DNA of 64,000 nucleotides from Arcticibacterium sp964021845 (GTDB taxonomy: Bacteria > Bacteroidota > Bacteroidia > Cytophagales > Spirosomataceae). Of the stretch, positions 51,782 through 60,966 are shown one piece after another. Where the stretch lies: positions 248,001-312,000 of the forward strand of contig NZ_CAXHZC010000004.1 in NCBI RefSeq assembly GCF_964021845.1, read 5' to 3'. Position numbers and translations under genes: made by a program. A model generated the notes under the pieces. The model had not been told where the DNA came from. It saw nothing but the letters and a program-made list of their open reading frames with translations, and did no database searches. Position 1 is the stretch's first letter; each line of letters begins with the position of its first letter.

Positions 51782-52910
51782 TCTTTATCTTTAATTGGTT
51801 TATGAGAGGATTAGCGTATAAAGCATAAAATATATTTCTTAAAGAATCTTTATTTCCCTCTAGCTTTCCTAGTTTTTCGTTAGCGTAAGCCACAAAGTTA
51901 CTTTTTTCCTTGTCAGAATATTCGTTAAAGTATGTTTTCTTGTCATGGAGTAGGTCATAAGCTATATAATGAATAGGCCAAAGTTGATAGTTATTATGAA
52001 TTTGAGTGTCTATTATTTTGACCAAGGACTTAATTCTGTCATTTTCTTTAGTGCTCTCAAAAGCAAGGTCTTTTTTAAGGATAACCTTACCAAAGGCCAT
52101 ATGAATTCTTCCTTTATTTTCTACCACACCAGATACTATACTCCTTAAATCTTCATCAGTTGCTTTTATATATTTAGCATGGAGAGATGATAAATACGTC
52201 TCCTGTACCTTCAGGTCAATGCAGGGTTCATATTCGTATGATATAGTTAAAGGCACTATTTTTAGTTGAGCTAGTTTTTCTTCAAAACTACCACTGCCAC
52301 TTATAGCAAGCATTTTTAAAAGACCCGTTTGTGTTAAGTCGTCTCCATCTTTAGTTCTTCCGGCTCGCTGAGCTATCCAAACCGACGTTTTCTTATTTTC
52401 TAAGGTATTTCTGATATAGGCTGATAAGCGTTGCGATATTTGATAAAGTTCTCTGGCCGTACCTTCTCGTTCTACCGTAAACATCCTGTTAAGCTTACCC
52501 AACTCTGTTATAAAGCCAGCTTGCATAAGGTTATTACCAAAAGTTATTTCCGTGGTATCAAAACCATTTTCTACCAAGATGGTCTGAAGTATGGCAGAGT
52601 CTAAAAGGATATCTCGATGGTTAGCTATAAACAAATATGATTCTTTAGGGTCAAGGTTTTCAATCCCCGAGTAGGTTAAACCATCTGAAGAGCGGTCTGT
52701 AATGGTTCTAATGGCCGAGTGCATAAACTCTTTCTGAAATTCCAATACCGTTTTTATATGCTCTCCTTTTTCTATTTGAGTTTCTAAACTAGTATCTGGC
52801 CAGAGATATTTTGAAATAACAGCGAACAAGGGGTCGCTAAGTATTTTGGGTAATACATTTGAAACATCCTTATCGGTGTAAGGGCTCATTTTTTTAAAAT
52901 CAAAATCCAT
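51768..52910 (-). CDS. Acyltransferase of the GPAT/AGPAT (PlsC) type
   Basis: The 380-residue protein contains the acyltransferase motif FIANHRDILLDSAIL, in which the His-Asp block is HxxxxxD rather than the classical Hx4D, as seen in a Bacteroidota subgroup. It also has VEREGTARELYQ and SVWIAQRAGRTKDG downstream, matching later motifs of the fold. No membrane segment is obvious. The acyl acceptor is unknown; lipids and pigment alcohols are both possible. The gene ends inside the methyltransferase gene by 14 bases, so the two are coupled. Confidence 0.85.
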   Translation of the reverse strand: MDFDFKKMSPYTDKDVSNVLPKILSDPLFAVISKYLWPDTSLETQIEKGEHIKTVLEFQKEFMHSAIRTITDRSSDGLTYSGIENLDPKESYLFIANHRDILLDSAILQTILVENGFDTTEITFGNNLMQAGFITELGKLNRMFTVEREGTARELYQISQRLSAYIRNTLENKKTSVWIAQRAGRTKDGDDLTQTGLLKMLAISGSGSFEEKLAQLKIVPLTISYEYEPCIDLKVQETYLSSLHAKYIKATDEDLRSIVSGVVENKGRIHMAFGKVILKKDLAFESTKENDRIKSLVKIIDTQIHNNYQLWPIHYIAYDLLHDKKTYFNEYSDKEKSNFVAYANEKLGKLEGNKDSLRNIFYALYANPLINQLKIKNGLF

Positions 52911-53034
52911 GTATTGTTGAAAAAAGTGATTTGCATAGCAGAATTAATAATCTCTCCTTTTGCAATTAAAAGGTAGTCAATGCAAAGAAACAAGAAAAGC
53001 CGATCATCTTATTTGACAATTTTGAATTAGAGTA

Positions 53035-53085
53035 AAATAAAAAACGTGATTTTAAAAGGCTAAAAATACCTTTTAGAATCACGCC
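53035..53085 (-). terminator. Rho-independent terminator after the small secreted protein gene
   Basis: Minus strand: CGTGATTCTAAAAGG (53083-53069) pairs with CCTTTTAAAATCACG (53059-53045) with one mismatch and is followed by six T residues and more. It separates the secreted protein gene from the acyltransferase gene. Confidence 0.85.
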
Positions 53086-53107
53086 TTACTCTTAATAAAG
53101 TTATGAT

Positions 53108-53704
53108 TTACAGACTTTTAGAGATATAAGCTCCTATCATTTTGCCGCTTTTAGCGTAAGATTCAGCTATTCTGGTGCCTGCGTCATAATCAAAACCCAT
53201 CATTTGAGAGCCCGGTATTTTTGGAAGCGAGTATGTTGCCACCACTTTTTCGGTAGCAGTTTCTATGAAGATCATTTCAAAGTCTACATAGGCAGGTCTT
53301 CTTGCCACACCCACATTAAAGCCGGGTTCTGTGAAAAGTGATTTAACTATAAGCGTATATTTCGCCTCGGCATCTTTATCCGCTTTTAAGTCAGTTTTCA
53401 GGAGTGATTTATTTATTAACTCCATAAACTTTGGTTCATATCGCTCTTCTCTGGAGTTAAACCAGCTCTCTTTCCATTTTTCGCCTTTTCCAGCTTCATC
53501 TTCATTATATTCAGCCACTTTCTTGGCTACATACTCGTCCTCCGTCATTTTTTTGCCAACATTCATATTGTCATATTCAAACTCCAGATTTAGCATTTTT
53601 TCGCCTTTTAGAAACCCGTATTTACCTTTTTTTGCATGCGTTTGAGCAAAGGACGTAAGGCTTGTAAAGCCGATTAATAGAATAAATAATAAGATTTTTT
53701 TCAT
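53108..53704 (-). CDS. Secreted protein of unknown function
   Basis: From Met at 53704 the protein has 198 residues and a clear signal peptide (MKKILLFILLIGFTSLTSFA). The mature part is Lys/Glu-rich, with LKGEKMLNLEFEYDNMNVGK and a C-terminal SYAKSGKMIGAYISKSL. It includes PAYVDFEMIFIETAT and a strand pair before GSQMMGFDYDAGTRIA. I do not recognise the family. A Met at 53731 would add nine polar residues before the signal and is unlikely. The gene is divergent from the ammonia-lyase gene, about 280 bases away. Confidence 0.7.
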   Translation of the reverse strand: MKKILLFILLIGFTSLTSFAQTHAKKGKYGFLKGEKMLNLEFEYDNMNVGKKMTEDEYVAKKVAEYNEDEAGKGEKWKESWFNSREERYEPKFMELINKSLLKTDLKADKDAEAKYTLIVKSLFTEPGFNVGVARRPAYVDFEMIFIETATEKVVATYSLPKIPGSQMMGFDYDAGTRIAESYAKSGKMIGAYISKSL

Positions 53705-53982
53705 GGGATAAGTTTTATTCGTTTGAGTCAAAATTACAAATTACTACTGAGAAGTGCTTCTGTCAAAGGAGTAGTTTATTTTACGGTTAAGCCTCAGATT
53801 ATAAGAGGGTAAAAGCTTGCATTAACGCTGTTTTAAAGTGGTTTGTCGATAGCTACTGCTTATAAAAAGGTAATTTGTTAATGCGATACTTTAGTTTTTA
53901 TTTAGATTCGCACTTTATACGTAAGTCAAAAAATATACTGTGACTGACCGGGCGAAGCTGTGCCAATTTGTTAAAATAACAC

Positions 53983-55524
53983 ATGATTAAAATAGGTTTT
54001 AGAAAGCTTTCTTTAGATGATTTTGAAGCGGTTTTATTTAAAAATGAGAAGGTAGAATTAGACCAAAATGCCTTAGTCAAAGTCAAAGAAAGCTTTGAGT
54101 TTTTGAAAGGCTTTTCAAAAGACAAACTCATCTATGGAATCAATACTGGTTTTGGGCCGATGGCTCAATACAAAGTAGACGAAGACAATTTATTAGAATT
54201 ACAGTATAACCTTATCAGAAGCCACTGTGCAGGCATGGGCAAGCCGCTGGACGATTTGAAAGTCAAAGCCGCCATGATATGCAGGCTAAACTCTTTAATT
54301 CAAGGCTATTCTGGCATTCATCCTGAAGTGGTAATTTTACTTAAAGACCTCATCAATAATGATGTTTATCCTCAGATTTTTGAGCACGGCGGAGTAGGGG
54401 CTAGTGGAGATTTAGTGCAGTTGGCTCACTTGGCTCTTAACTTGATAGGAGAGGGTGAGGTAAAATATAAAGGAGTTTACAAACCAACTAAGGAGGTCTT
54501 TGATGAGCTAGGCTTAAAGCCTATTTTTGTTCACCTGAGAGAGGGCCTTGCCTTGATTAATGGAACTTCGGTTATGACTGGCATAGGAATGTTGAATCTG
54601 ATTTTGGCAAATAGAGCCTTAAATTGGAGTTTAGCATCTTCCATGATGATTATAGAAATGGTAGAGTCATATAGCGACCATTATTCCAAAGAATTAAACG
54701 CTGTGAAAGGACATATAGGTCAGCAAGCTATAGCAGCTGCCATGGAAAAGAGCCTTGAAAGTAGTGAACTGATTAGAAAGAGAGAAGAACACCTTTTCAA
54801 TAAAGAAATAACCAAGCAAGACGTTTTAAAGGATAAAGTACAGGAGTATTATTCCATAAGATGTATTCCTCAAATTTTAGGACCGATTCAGGATACAATC
54901 AGCTACGCCAAAACGGTTTTGGAAAACGAGGCAAACTCTGTCAATGACAACCCGATAATTGATAAAGAGAACGAAAATATCTGGCATGGTGGTAATTTCC
55001 ATGGTGACTACGTTTCTCTGGAAATGGACAAGCTTAAAATTGCTTTGAGCAAACTTAGCGTTTTGGCAGAAAGGCAATTGAACTTTCTGTTTAACGCTAA
55101 TTTGAATGGTATTTTACCTCCTTTTGTAAACCTTGGGAAGCTTGGCTTAAATTTAGGAATGCAGGCAGCTCAGTTTACCGCTACATCTACCACAGCCGAA
55201 AATCAAACACTGGCCAACCCAATGTACGTTCACAGCATCTCTTGTAATAATGACAATCAAGATGTGGTAAGTATGGGTACTAATTCGGCTTTGATATGTA
55301 ACAAGGTCATTAATAATACCCTGCAGGTACTTTCTATTGAGTTACTGTCTATAGCTCAAGCAGTGGATGCATTAAAAATAGAAGAGAAACTTTCTAGTAC
55401 TTCTAAAAAGGTATTTAGTGAAATGAGAAGTTTGGTGCCTAAGTTTATTGAAGACAGTACTTTACACGAGAGATTAAGCAAGATAGAAACATTTGTGCAG
55501 GTAAATAATCCAGCCATTATATGA
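53983..55524 (+). CDS. Aromatic amino acid ammonia-lyase, tyrosine ammonia-lyase-like
   Basis: The 513-residue enzyme belongs to the histidine/phenylalanine/tyrosine ammonia-lyase family and would make an aryl-acrylic acid starter, such as 4-coumarate, for the pigment. The MIO cofactor motif Ala140-Ser141-Gly142 lies in HGGVGASGDLVQ. The catalytic Tyr51 is in IYGINTGFG, and the selectivity segment is LIRSHCAGMG (Ser80-His81). The overall text is very close to the Flavobacterium johnsoniae tyrosine ammonia-lyase as I remember it, including GPMAQY and NGTSVMTGIG. Histidine lyase is possible but less likely in this neighbourhood. The stop overlaps the next ATG by four bases. Confidence 0.85.
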   Translation: MIKIGFRKLSLDDFEAVLFKNEKVELDQNALVKVKESFEFLKGFSKDKLIYGINTGFGPMAQYKVDEDNLLELQYNLIRSHCAGMGKPLDDLKVKAAMICRLNSLIQGYSGIHPEVVILLKDLINNDVYPQIFEHGGVGASGDLVQLAHLALNLIGEGEVKYKGVYKPTKEVFDELGLKPIFVHLREGLALINGTSVMTGIGMLNLILANRALNWSLASSMMIIEMVESYSDHYSKELNAVKGHIGQQAIAAAMEKSLESSELIRKREEHLFNKEITKQDVLKDKVQEYYSIRCIPQILGPIQDTISYAKTVLENEANSVNDNPIIDKENENIWHGGNFHGDYVSLEMDKLKIALSKLSVLAERQLNFLFNANLNGILPPFVNLGKLGLNLGMQAAQFTATSTTAENQTLANPMYVHSISCNNDNQDVVSMGTNSALICNKVINNTLQVLSIELLSIAQAVDALKIEEKLSSTSKKVFSEMRSLVPKFIEDSTLHERLSKIETFVQVNNPAII

Positions 55525-56264
55525 CGGAAGTAAAACAAAAATATGCCTTAGTAACAGGTGCCTCCAGAGGAATAGGCAGAGCAGTAAGCGTTCAGCTGGC
55601 GGAGATGGGTTATTACGTTTTAATAAATTTTCAATCAAATGAAGCTGCCGCCAAAGAAACATTGGAGCTAATAAGAGCCAAAGGAAGCGATGGTGAGTTA
55701 ATGAAGTTTGATGTTTCTAATCAGGAAGATGTCAATAAGGTTTTAGAAACTTGGATAGAAGATAATAAGGACAAACGCATTGAGGTTTTAATCAATAATG
55801 CCGGTATCCGAAAAGATCAACTCATGATGTTTATGACACGTGAAGAGTGGGACTCAGTACTTAATATAGGAATGGGTGGTTTTTATAATGTCACTAGGTT
55901 AGTTTTGAAAGGAATGCATCTTAATAGATATGGCAGAATAGTGAATGTGGTTTCGCTTTCTGGTATTAAAGGAATGCCAGGTCAAACCAATTACTCTGCC
56001 GCCAAAGGAGGTATGATAGCTGCTGCCAAAGCCCTTTCTCAAGAGGTAGGAAGGAGAGGGATTACCGTAAACTCCGTAGCCCCAGGTTTTATCAAAACCG
56101 ACATGACAGAGGATATTGACGAGAAGGATTATAAAAAGTTAATCCCCTTAAATAGGTTCGGAACGGCCGAAGAAGTGGCAGATGCCGTCTGTTTCTTAGC
56201 GTCACCAAAAGCCTCTTATATCACTGGTCAAGTATTATCTATCAATGGAGGTTTGTATAGCTGA
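55521..56264 (+). CDS. 3-oxoacyl-ACP reductase, FabG-like
   Basis: The 247-residue short-chain dehydrogenase has TGASRGIGRA (NADPH loop), INNAGIRKDQ and the catalytic Ser, Tyr and Lys in NVVSLSGIKG and TNYSAAKGG. The C-terminal VDAVCFLASP-type segment and SINGGLYS complete the fold. In the aryl polyene pathway this enzyme reduces each 3-oxo group after condensation. The ATG overlaps the end of the ammonia-lyase gene by four bases (ATGA), a sign of translational coupling. A terminator-like structure was not found after it, although 320 bases follow. Confidence 0.92.
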   Translation: MTEVKQKYALVTGASRGIGRAVSVQLAEMGYYVLINFQSNEAAAKETLELIRAKGSDGELMKFDVSNQEDVNKVLETWIEDNKDKRIEVLINNAGIRKDQLMMFMTREEWDSVLNIGMGGFYNVTRLVLKGMHLNRYGRIVNVVSLSGIKGMPGQTNYSAAKGGMIAAAKALSQEVGRRGITVNSVAPGFIKTDMTEDIDEKDYKKLIPLNRFGTAEEVADAVCFLASPKASYITGQVLSINGGLYS

Positions 56265-56584
56265 AAAAAAAGCAAATGAATTCCTTATATCGCCCTGTAC
56301 TGTTTGAGCAAGGTCGAAATTCTTATTTTTAATATTTAAATTTATCGAGTTATTTAATAGAATTTTGATTGTGTGAGTTTACAGGGTGTTGTTTTTTTTG
56401 GTTCGTTTTTTTTCTAAAAAAAATGAATTCCCCGCTGGAAAGCGAGCCGAGAAAAAGAGTTGGTTTCTTTAAGCGAAGTAAAAGATTATCAGTTTTATTA
56501 AGCATTTCTCAATGTCATCTAATTACGCAGAAAGCAATAGTTTTAAATTCATAAATTTGCACAAGTATTTCATCTTCAAGCTTC
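56265..56584. other. Intergenic region inside the pigment cluster
   Basis: The 320 bases hold the second copy of the dispersed A/T-tract repeat (56371-56446) and a TAAATTTG box at 56552-56559 that may be a -7 element for the next gene. The gap divides the cluster into ammonia-lyase/reductase and ketosynthase transcripts. A plus-strand frame at 56369-56554 is only the repeat read as protein. Confidence 0.55.
56371..56446 (+). repeat. Dispersed A/T-tract repeat, copy 2
   Basis: Inverted copy of 9848-9923. It starts GTGTGAGTTTACAGGGTG, has T-tract, GGTTCG, T-tract and AAAAAAAATGAA, and ends near the CGAGCC box. The two copies differ mainly at the outer parts and in tract lengths. They are about 46 kb apart and both intergenic. 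Confidence 0.75.
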
Positions 56585-57814
56585 ATGAATAATAGAGTAG
56601 TCATTACAGGAATAGGAGCCTGGTCTTGCCTAGGAACTAATATAGAGGAGGTCAAAGAATCTCTTTTTGCAGGAAAATCTGGAATTGGCTTTGACCAAGA
56701 AAGAAAAGACTGGGGTTTTCGCTCTGCTCTTACTGGTGTAGTCAAAAAGCCAGAACTCAAAGGGAAACTAGACAGAAGAGCCAGAAAAGGACTTTCAGAA
56801 GAAGCTGAATATGCCTACATGGCTACGGTAGAGGCTCTTGAAAATGCAAAGATGGACATGGACTTTCTTGACCAAAACGAGGTCGGAATTCTATATGGAA
56901 ATGATAGTTCTGCCAAAGCTGTTACTGAGGCTGTAGATATTATCAGAGAGAAAAAGGATACTACGCTTGTAGGTTCTGGGTCAATCTTTCAGTCGATGAA
57001 CTGTACGGTGACTATGAATCTTTCCACCATTTTTAAACTAAAAGGTATCAATTTTACCATTAGTGCAGCTTGTGCAAGTGGTTCACATTCTATAGGCCTT
57101 GCTTATTTAATGATTAAATGGGGGCTGCAAAAACATATTGTGTGTGGTGGAGCACAGGAGGTTAATCTTTATGCTTTTGGGAGTTTTGATGGTTTAAGTG
57201 CCTTTTCTATTAGAGAAGATGAGCCTACTAAAGCCTCAAGACCTTTTGACAAAGACCGCGATGGTTTAGTACCAAGCGGCGGAGCAGCTACATTGATTCT
57301 AGAAGATTATGATAGTGCAGTAAAAAGAGGTGCTCCTATTTTGGCAGAAGTGATAGGATATGGCTTCTCTTCAAATGGGCAACATATTTCTAACTCTAAT
57401 GTAGAAGGGCAAGTTCGTTCTTTAGAAATGGCATTAAAGGATGCAGGCGTTCCTGCTGAAAAAATTGATTATATAAACGCTCATGCTACCTCTACCACGG
57501 GTGGAGATTTTGCTGAAGCTGAGGCAATTGCTACCGTTTTTGCGGAGCATAATACACCAGTAAGTTCTACAAAGTCTATGACTGGCCATGAATGCTGGAT
57601 GGCTGGAGCCAGCGAGATAGTTTATTCTATTTTGATGATGAAAAACAATTTCATTGCTCCTAATATCAATTTTGAAAACCCTGATGAAGCATCAGAAAAA
57701 TTAAATATTGTTACCAAAACCACAGAAAGAAACATAGATTTGTTTTTGTCCAATAGTTTTGGCTTTGGAGGAACTAATTCTTCCTTGATTATTAAGAAAA
57801 TAGACCAAGAGTAA
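56585..57814 (+). CDS. Beta-ketoacyl-ACP synthase (FabF/FabB type), pigment cluster
   Basis: The 409-residue ketosynthase condenses acyl chains with malonyl-ACP. The active site Cys163 is in SAACASGSHSIG, and the two catalytic His are in INAHATSTTGGD and STKSMTGHECWM. The end NSFGFGGTNSSLII is the family signature. The ATG at 56585 fits the usual N-terminus (VVITGIGAW). It is the first of four ketosynthase-related genes here and has complete catalytic residues. An ACP gene follows after two bases, which points to a dedicated carrier. Confidence 0.93.
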   Translation: MNNRVVITGIGAWSCLGTNIEEVKESLFAGKSGIGFDQERKDWGFRSALTGVVKKPELKGKLDRRARKGLSEEAEYAYMATVEALENAKMDMDFLDQNEVGILYGNDSSAKAVTEAVDIIREKKDTTLVGSGSIFQSMNCTVTMNLSTIFKLKGINFTISAACASGSHSIGLAYLMIKWGLQKHIVCGGAQEVNLYAFGSFDGLSAFSIREDEPTKASRPFDKDRDGLVPSGGAATLILEDYDSAVKRGAPILAEVIGYGFSSNGQHISNSNVEGQVRSLEMALKDAGVPAEKIDYINAHATSTTGGDFAEAEAIATVFAEHNTPVSSTKSMTGHECWMAGASEIVYSILMMKNNFIAPNINFENPDEASEKLNIVTKTTERNIDLFLSNSFGFGGTNSSLIIKKIDQE

Positions 57815-57816
57815 AA

Positions 57817-58074
57817 ATGACCGAAAAGGAGATAATTGTTAAAATTAATGGGTTTTTAGTGGAGGAATTTGAAGTAGATGAAGACGCTATTCAGCCAGAT
57901 GCGAACTTGAAAGAAACCTTAGATTTAGACAGTTTAGACTACGTAGATTTGGTAGTGGTTATTGAAGATGCTTTTGGTTTTAAGGTGGTACCAGAAGACT
58001 TTACGAACATCGTTACTTTTAAAGATTTCTACGCTTACGCTCAGTCTAAAGTGGCTGAAAAAGCAGCCGCCTAA
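57817..58074 (+). CDS. Acyl carrier protein 1, pigment cluster
   Basis: An 85-residue ACP with phosphopantetheine attachment Ser39 in LDLDSLDYVDLVVVIED. The four-helix pattern is complete and the C-terminus is Ala-rich. A stand-alone ACP within a polyketide cluster should carry the growing polyene. It starts two bases after the ketosynthase and is followed six bases later by the acyltransferase gene. It differs clearly from the second ACP at 61557. Confidence 0.95.
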   Translation: MTEKEIIVKINGFLVEEFEVDEDAIQPDANLKETLDLDSLDYVDLVVVIEDAFGFKVVPEDFTNIVTFKDFYAYAQSKVAEKAAA

Positions 58075-58080
58075 AAAAGC

Positions 58081-58971
58081 ATGAGTCAATGGAAAGGTAA
58101 AACTAACGCCAACCTTTTCGGAATCAAGATTTTTGTATTCGTACTGAATAATGTAGGCCTTGGATTTGCCTATTTTATCTTACGTTTTGTAGCTCTTTAT
58201 TATTTCCTTTTTGCATGGAAATCAAATAAGAGTAGCTATTTCTACTTCCATAAAGTGTTAAAGTTTGGGAAGCTTAAGTCGCTTTCTAGCATGTACCAAA
58301 ACTATTATGTTTTTGGTCAAACACTGCTTGACAAAGTAGCCCTTCTTTCTGGTGTTAAAACCAATTTCACCATTGACCACGACGGTATTGAAAATCTTGA
58401 TGCCATTGTAGCTGGAGGCAAAGGAGGAATTTTAATAAGTGCTCATGTAGGAAATTGGGAAATAGCAGGGCAGCTGCTCAATCGGCTTGATACCAAGTTC
58501 AATGTACTGATGTATGAAAATGAGCATGCCAATATTAAGAACTATCTAGATGGAGTTCAGAAAAACAAAAACATCAACATTATTCCTATAAAAGATGGTG
58601 AGATGGGGCATATAATAGCCCTTAATAATGCCTTTAAGAATAATGAGCTTTTAGTACTTCACGGCGATAGGTTTAGAGAGGGTGCTCCTACATTGAATAC
58701 ACCATTTATGGGTCTGGATGCTTATTTTCCTGAAGGACCATTCTATTTAGCAGCGAAGTTTGGTGTACCAGTAACCTACGCTTTCAGTATGAAAGAGACA
58801 GATAGCCATTATCATTTTTATGCTTCAAAACCAATAGAAGTAAAAAGAGAAAGAAAGCCAGATGCCATACTTCATACACTTTTAGGAGAATATGTAGTAG
58901 AGTTAGAAAAGATGGTGAAAAAGTATCCTACACAGTGGTTTAATTACTATCCATTTTGGAAACAACAATAA
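58081..58971 (+). CDS. LpxL-like acyltransferase, pigment cluster
   Basis: The 296-residue protein belongs to the lipid A acyltransferase (LpxL/HtrB) superfamily, with a hydrophobic N-terminal anchor (about 16-45), then GILISAHVGNWEIAGQ (the H-x4-E active motif is HVGNWE), then LLVLHGDRFREGAPT and FFPEGPFYLAAKFGVP-like text. In aryl polyene and flexirubin clusters this enzyme is thought to attach the pigment to an acceptor in the outer membrane or to make the ester. The exact acceptor is unknown. The gene end overlaps the next by 16 bases. Confidence 0.88.
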   Translation: MSQWKGKTNANLFGIKIFVFVLNNVGLGFAYFILRFVALYYFLFAWKSNKSSYFYFHKVLKFGKLKSLSSMYQNYYVFGQTLLDKVALLSGVKTNFTIDHDGIENLDAIVAGGKGGILISAHVGNWEIAGQLLNRLDTKFNVLMYENEHANIKNYLDGVQKNKNINIIPIKDGEMGHIIALNNAFKNNELLVLHGDRFREGAPTLNTPFMGLDAYFPEGPFYLAAKFGVPVTYAFSMKETDSHYHFYASKPIEVKRERKPDAILHTLLGEYVVELEKMVKKYPTQWFNYYPFWKQQ

Positions 58972-59429
58972 TTAATTTCTTGCCAAGCGAACCTATTCTA
59001 TCCGGAGAACAAGTGTCAAAACTTATTCCTCAGAAACCGCCTATTGAGATGGTGGATAGTCTTTGGTACAACGATGAAACTAAAACGGTCTCGGGTTTTC
59101 ACATCAAAACAGATAATATTTTTGTAGAAAATGGTTTTTTCACAGAGCCCGGTTTGATAGAAAATATTGCCCAAACGGCCGCTTTAAGAGTGGGCTACAT
59201 CGTTTCAGAAAAGAATAAGTCTGGCGATAATGTCAAACCTCCGATTGGTTTTATTGGAGGAATCAAAAAACTTAGTATTGAAGAATTACCAGCGGTCAAT
59301 GAAAACTTACTGACTCATGTAGAGATAGTTAATGTGGTCTTTGGTGTCAATATTATTGAGGGGAAAGTCTTCTTAAAGGATAAGTGCATAGCTTCCTGTG
59401 AGATGAAAATATTTTTAAAAGAGGAATGA
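58956..59429 (+). CDS. Hotdog-fold 3-hydroxyacyl-ACP dehydratase, pigment cluster
   Basis: A protein of about 157 residues with the hotdog fold of FabZ/FabA-like dehydratases. Useful segments are LIPQKPPIEMVDSLWYND, NGFFTEPGLIENIAQTAALR and GFIGGIKKLSIEELP. It would remove water from 3-hydroxyacyl intermediates to make the conjugated double bonds. The start is uncertain. TTG at 58956 is used here; another TTG at 58980 (just before PSEPILSGEQ) fits the family equally. It overlaps the acyltransferase gene by 16 bases and the next ATG by four. Confidence 0.85.
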   Translation: METTIINFLPSEPILSGEQVSKLIPQKPPIEMVDSLWYNDETKTVSGFHIKTDNIFVENGFFTEPGLIENIAQTAALRVGYIVSEKNKSGDNVKPPIGFIGGIKKLSIEELPAVNENLLTHVEIVNVVFGVNIIEGKVFLKDKCIASCEMKIFLKEE

Positions 59430-59842
59430 GCCTAGTTAATAAGACAGAGGTAAGGGTAAGATTTAGTGAGGTAGATTCTCTAGGAATAGTATGGCACGGG
59501 CATTATGTCAAGTTTTTTGAGGATGGTCGCGAGGCCTTTGGAGCCGAGCATGGTTTGGGTTATTTACAAGTTTATAAGCATGGTTTTGCTACGCCCATTG
59601 TAAAACTAAATGTGGACTTTAAAAAAACGGTGGCTTATGGAGATACCGTCCGAATAGAAACAACTTTTAAACCGACGCCTGCGGCCAAAATTGTTTTTGA
59701 TTTTAAGATTTTCAAAACGGGTACGGAAGAAATAGTGGCTACAGGAAGTAGTACGCAGGTTTTTATGACTACGGACGGTCAGCTTCATATCACCAATCCT
59801 CCGTTTTTTGAGGCCTGGAAAACTAAACATGGTTTGGTTTGA
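59426..59842 (+). CDS. Acyl-CoA/ACP thioesterase (4HBT hotdog), pigment cluster
   Basis: The 138-residue protein has the 4-hydroxybenzoyl-CoA thioesterase signature VRFSEVDSLGIVWHGHYVKF with the active Asp in EVDSLG. It also has VDFKKTVAYGDTVRIET and a C-terminal TSTQVFMTTD-like strand. In a polyene pathway it could release the product or edit wrong chains. The ATG overlaps the dehydratase stop by four bases, and its stop overlaps the next start, so this stretch is a tightly coupled operon. Confidence 0.9.
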   Translation: MSLVNKTEVRVRFSEVDSLGIVWHGHYVKFFEDGREAFGAEHGLGYLQVYKHGFATPIVKLNVDFKKTVAYGDTVRIETTFKPTPAAKIVFDFKIFKTGTEEIVATGSSTQVFMTTDGQLHITNPPFFEAWKTKHGLV

Positions 59843-60966
59843 GCGTTTACGTAGCAGCAAAAAATATTATTTCACCCTTGGGATTCACTAGCAAAGCAAA
59901 CTTCAAGGCTATATGCCAAGGCAAATCTGGCGTAGCTTTAGTGGATGACAAAGTTTATGAAGAAGCCTTTTATGGTTCAAAAATAAATAGGGAGGAGGTT
60001 TATAAGAACTTCGGTCCTTCTGAGGATTATACTTTTCTAGAACAGCTTCTGATACTATCCATAAAAGATGCACTGAGTCAGGATGCGAGCATCAATATTG
60101 AAAGTGAACGAACCATTATTATACTTTCCACCACCAAAGGGAATGTAGATTTACTTGACCCTGAGGAAGCGAAATTATTTCCATCTGAAAAGAAGTTCCT
60201 CTGGAATACAGGTGATTTACTTTCAACATACTTTAAGAACCCGAACAAAACTTTAGTGGTTTCAAACGCCTGTGTTTCGGGTGTGGTAGCTATTAATTTA
60301 GCTAAGCGACTTTTAGACGCTGAAAAGTACGACCAAGCCGTTATAGTTGGCATTGATATTCTTTCTCCTTTCATAGTTTCCGGTTTTCAGTCTTTTAAGG
60401 CTTTAAGCCAGGGCATTTGTAAGCCCTATGATAAAAACAGGGACGGCATAAATATCGGGGAAGCCTGTGCTACCATCGTTTTGACTAAGGAAAAGAACGA
60501 AATAGAAGTTTTGGGAGGTAGCTCTACCAATGATGCTAACCATATTTCAGGACCATCAAGAACAGGGGAAGGTTTACTTCTAAGTATAGAGAAAGCACTA
60601 AAGATGTCAAACCTTACTGCTTCCGAAATTGATTATATTTCTGGCCATGGTACAGCCACACCTTTTAACGATGAGATGGAGTCCTTTGCTGTATCTAGGG
60701 CTGGACTTTCCAATGTACCTATGAATAGCCTAAAGAGTTATTTCGGGCATACTTTAGGTGCTGCAGGCATTTTAGAGTCTATTATTACCTTCCATAGCAT
60801 GGAAGAAAATACTTTGATAGCGACAAAAGGACATGAAGAAAATGGCGTTTCGCAAGCCATAAATATTATTAGCAAAACGGTTTCAAAGGAATTGAAAACT
60901 TGCATTAAATTAGGTGCAGGTTTTGGTGGTTCTAATGCCTCTATCATATTTAGAAAGCATGACTGA
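59839..60966 (+). CDS. Beta-ketoacyl synthase, second copy in pigment cluster
   Basis: The 375-residue ketosynthase starts at a TTG that overlaps the preceding stop. Catalytic Cys145 is in VVSNACVSGVVAINL, the first His is in ISGHGTATPFND and the second in KSYFGHTLGAAG. The C-terminal GAGFGGSNASIIF signature is present. It is somewhat shorter than FabF and closer to the APE-type ketosynthases. With complete active-site residues it should be functional. The next gene starts eight bases before its end. Confidence 0.9.
   Translation: MSVYVAAKNIISPLGFTSKANFKAICQGKSGVALVDDKVYEEAFYGSKINREEVYKNFGPSEDYTFLEQLLILSIKDALSQDASINIESERTIIILSTTKGNVDLLDPEEAKLFPSEKKFLWNTGDLLSTYFKNPNKTLVVSNACVSGVVAINLAKRLLDAEKYDQAVIVGIDILSPFIVSGFQSFKALSQGICKPYDKNRDGINIGEACATIVLTKEKNEIEVLGGSSTNDANHISGPSRTGEGLLLSIEKALKMSNLTASEIDYISGHGTATPFNDEMESFAVSRAGLSNVPMNSLKSYFGHTLGAAGILESIITFHSMEENTLIATKGHEENGVSQAINIISKTVSKELKTCIKLGAGFGGSNASIIFRKHD

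Noticed and set aside
53983..55524. Histidine ammonia-lyase (hutH) as the product
   Set aside because: The Ser-His selectivity pair is shared with HutH, but the overall text is closer to the Flavobacterium tyrosine enzyme, no hut genes are nearby and the gene leads a pigment cluster. The choice is likely but not proven.
56369..56554. Plus-strand frame of 61 residues in the pigment cluster gap
   Set aside because: It overlaps the dispersed repeat and its text (FFWFVFF) comes from the homopolymer tracts. The other copy has no matching start or frame.
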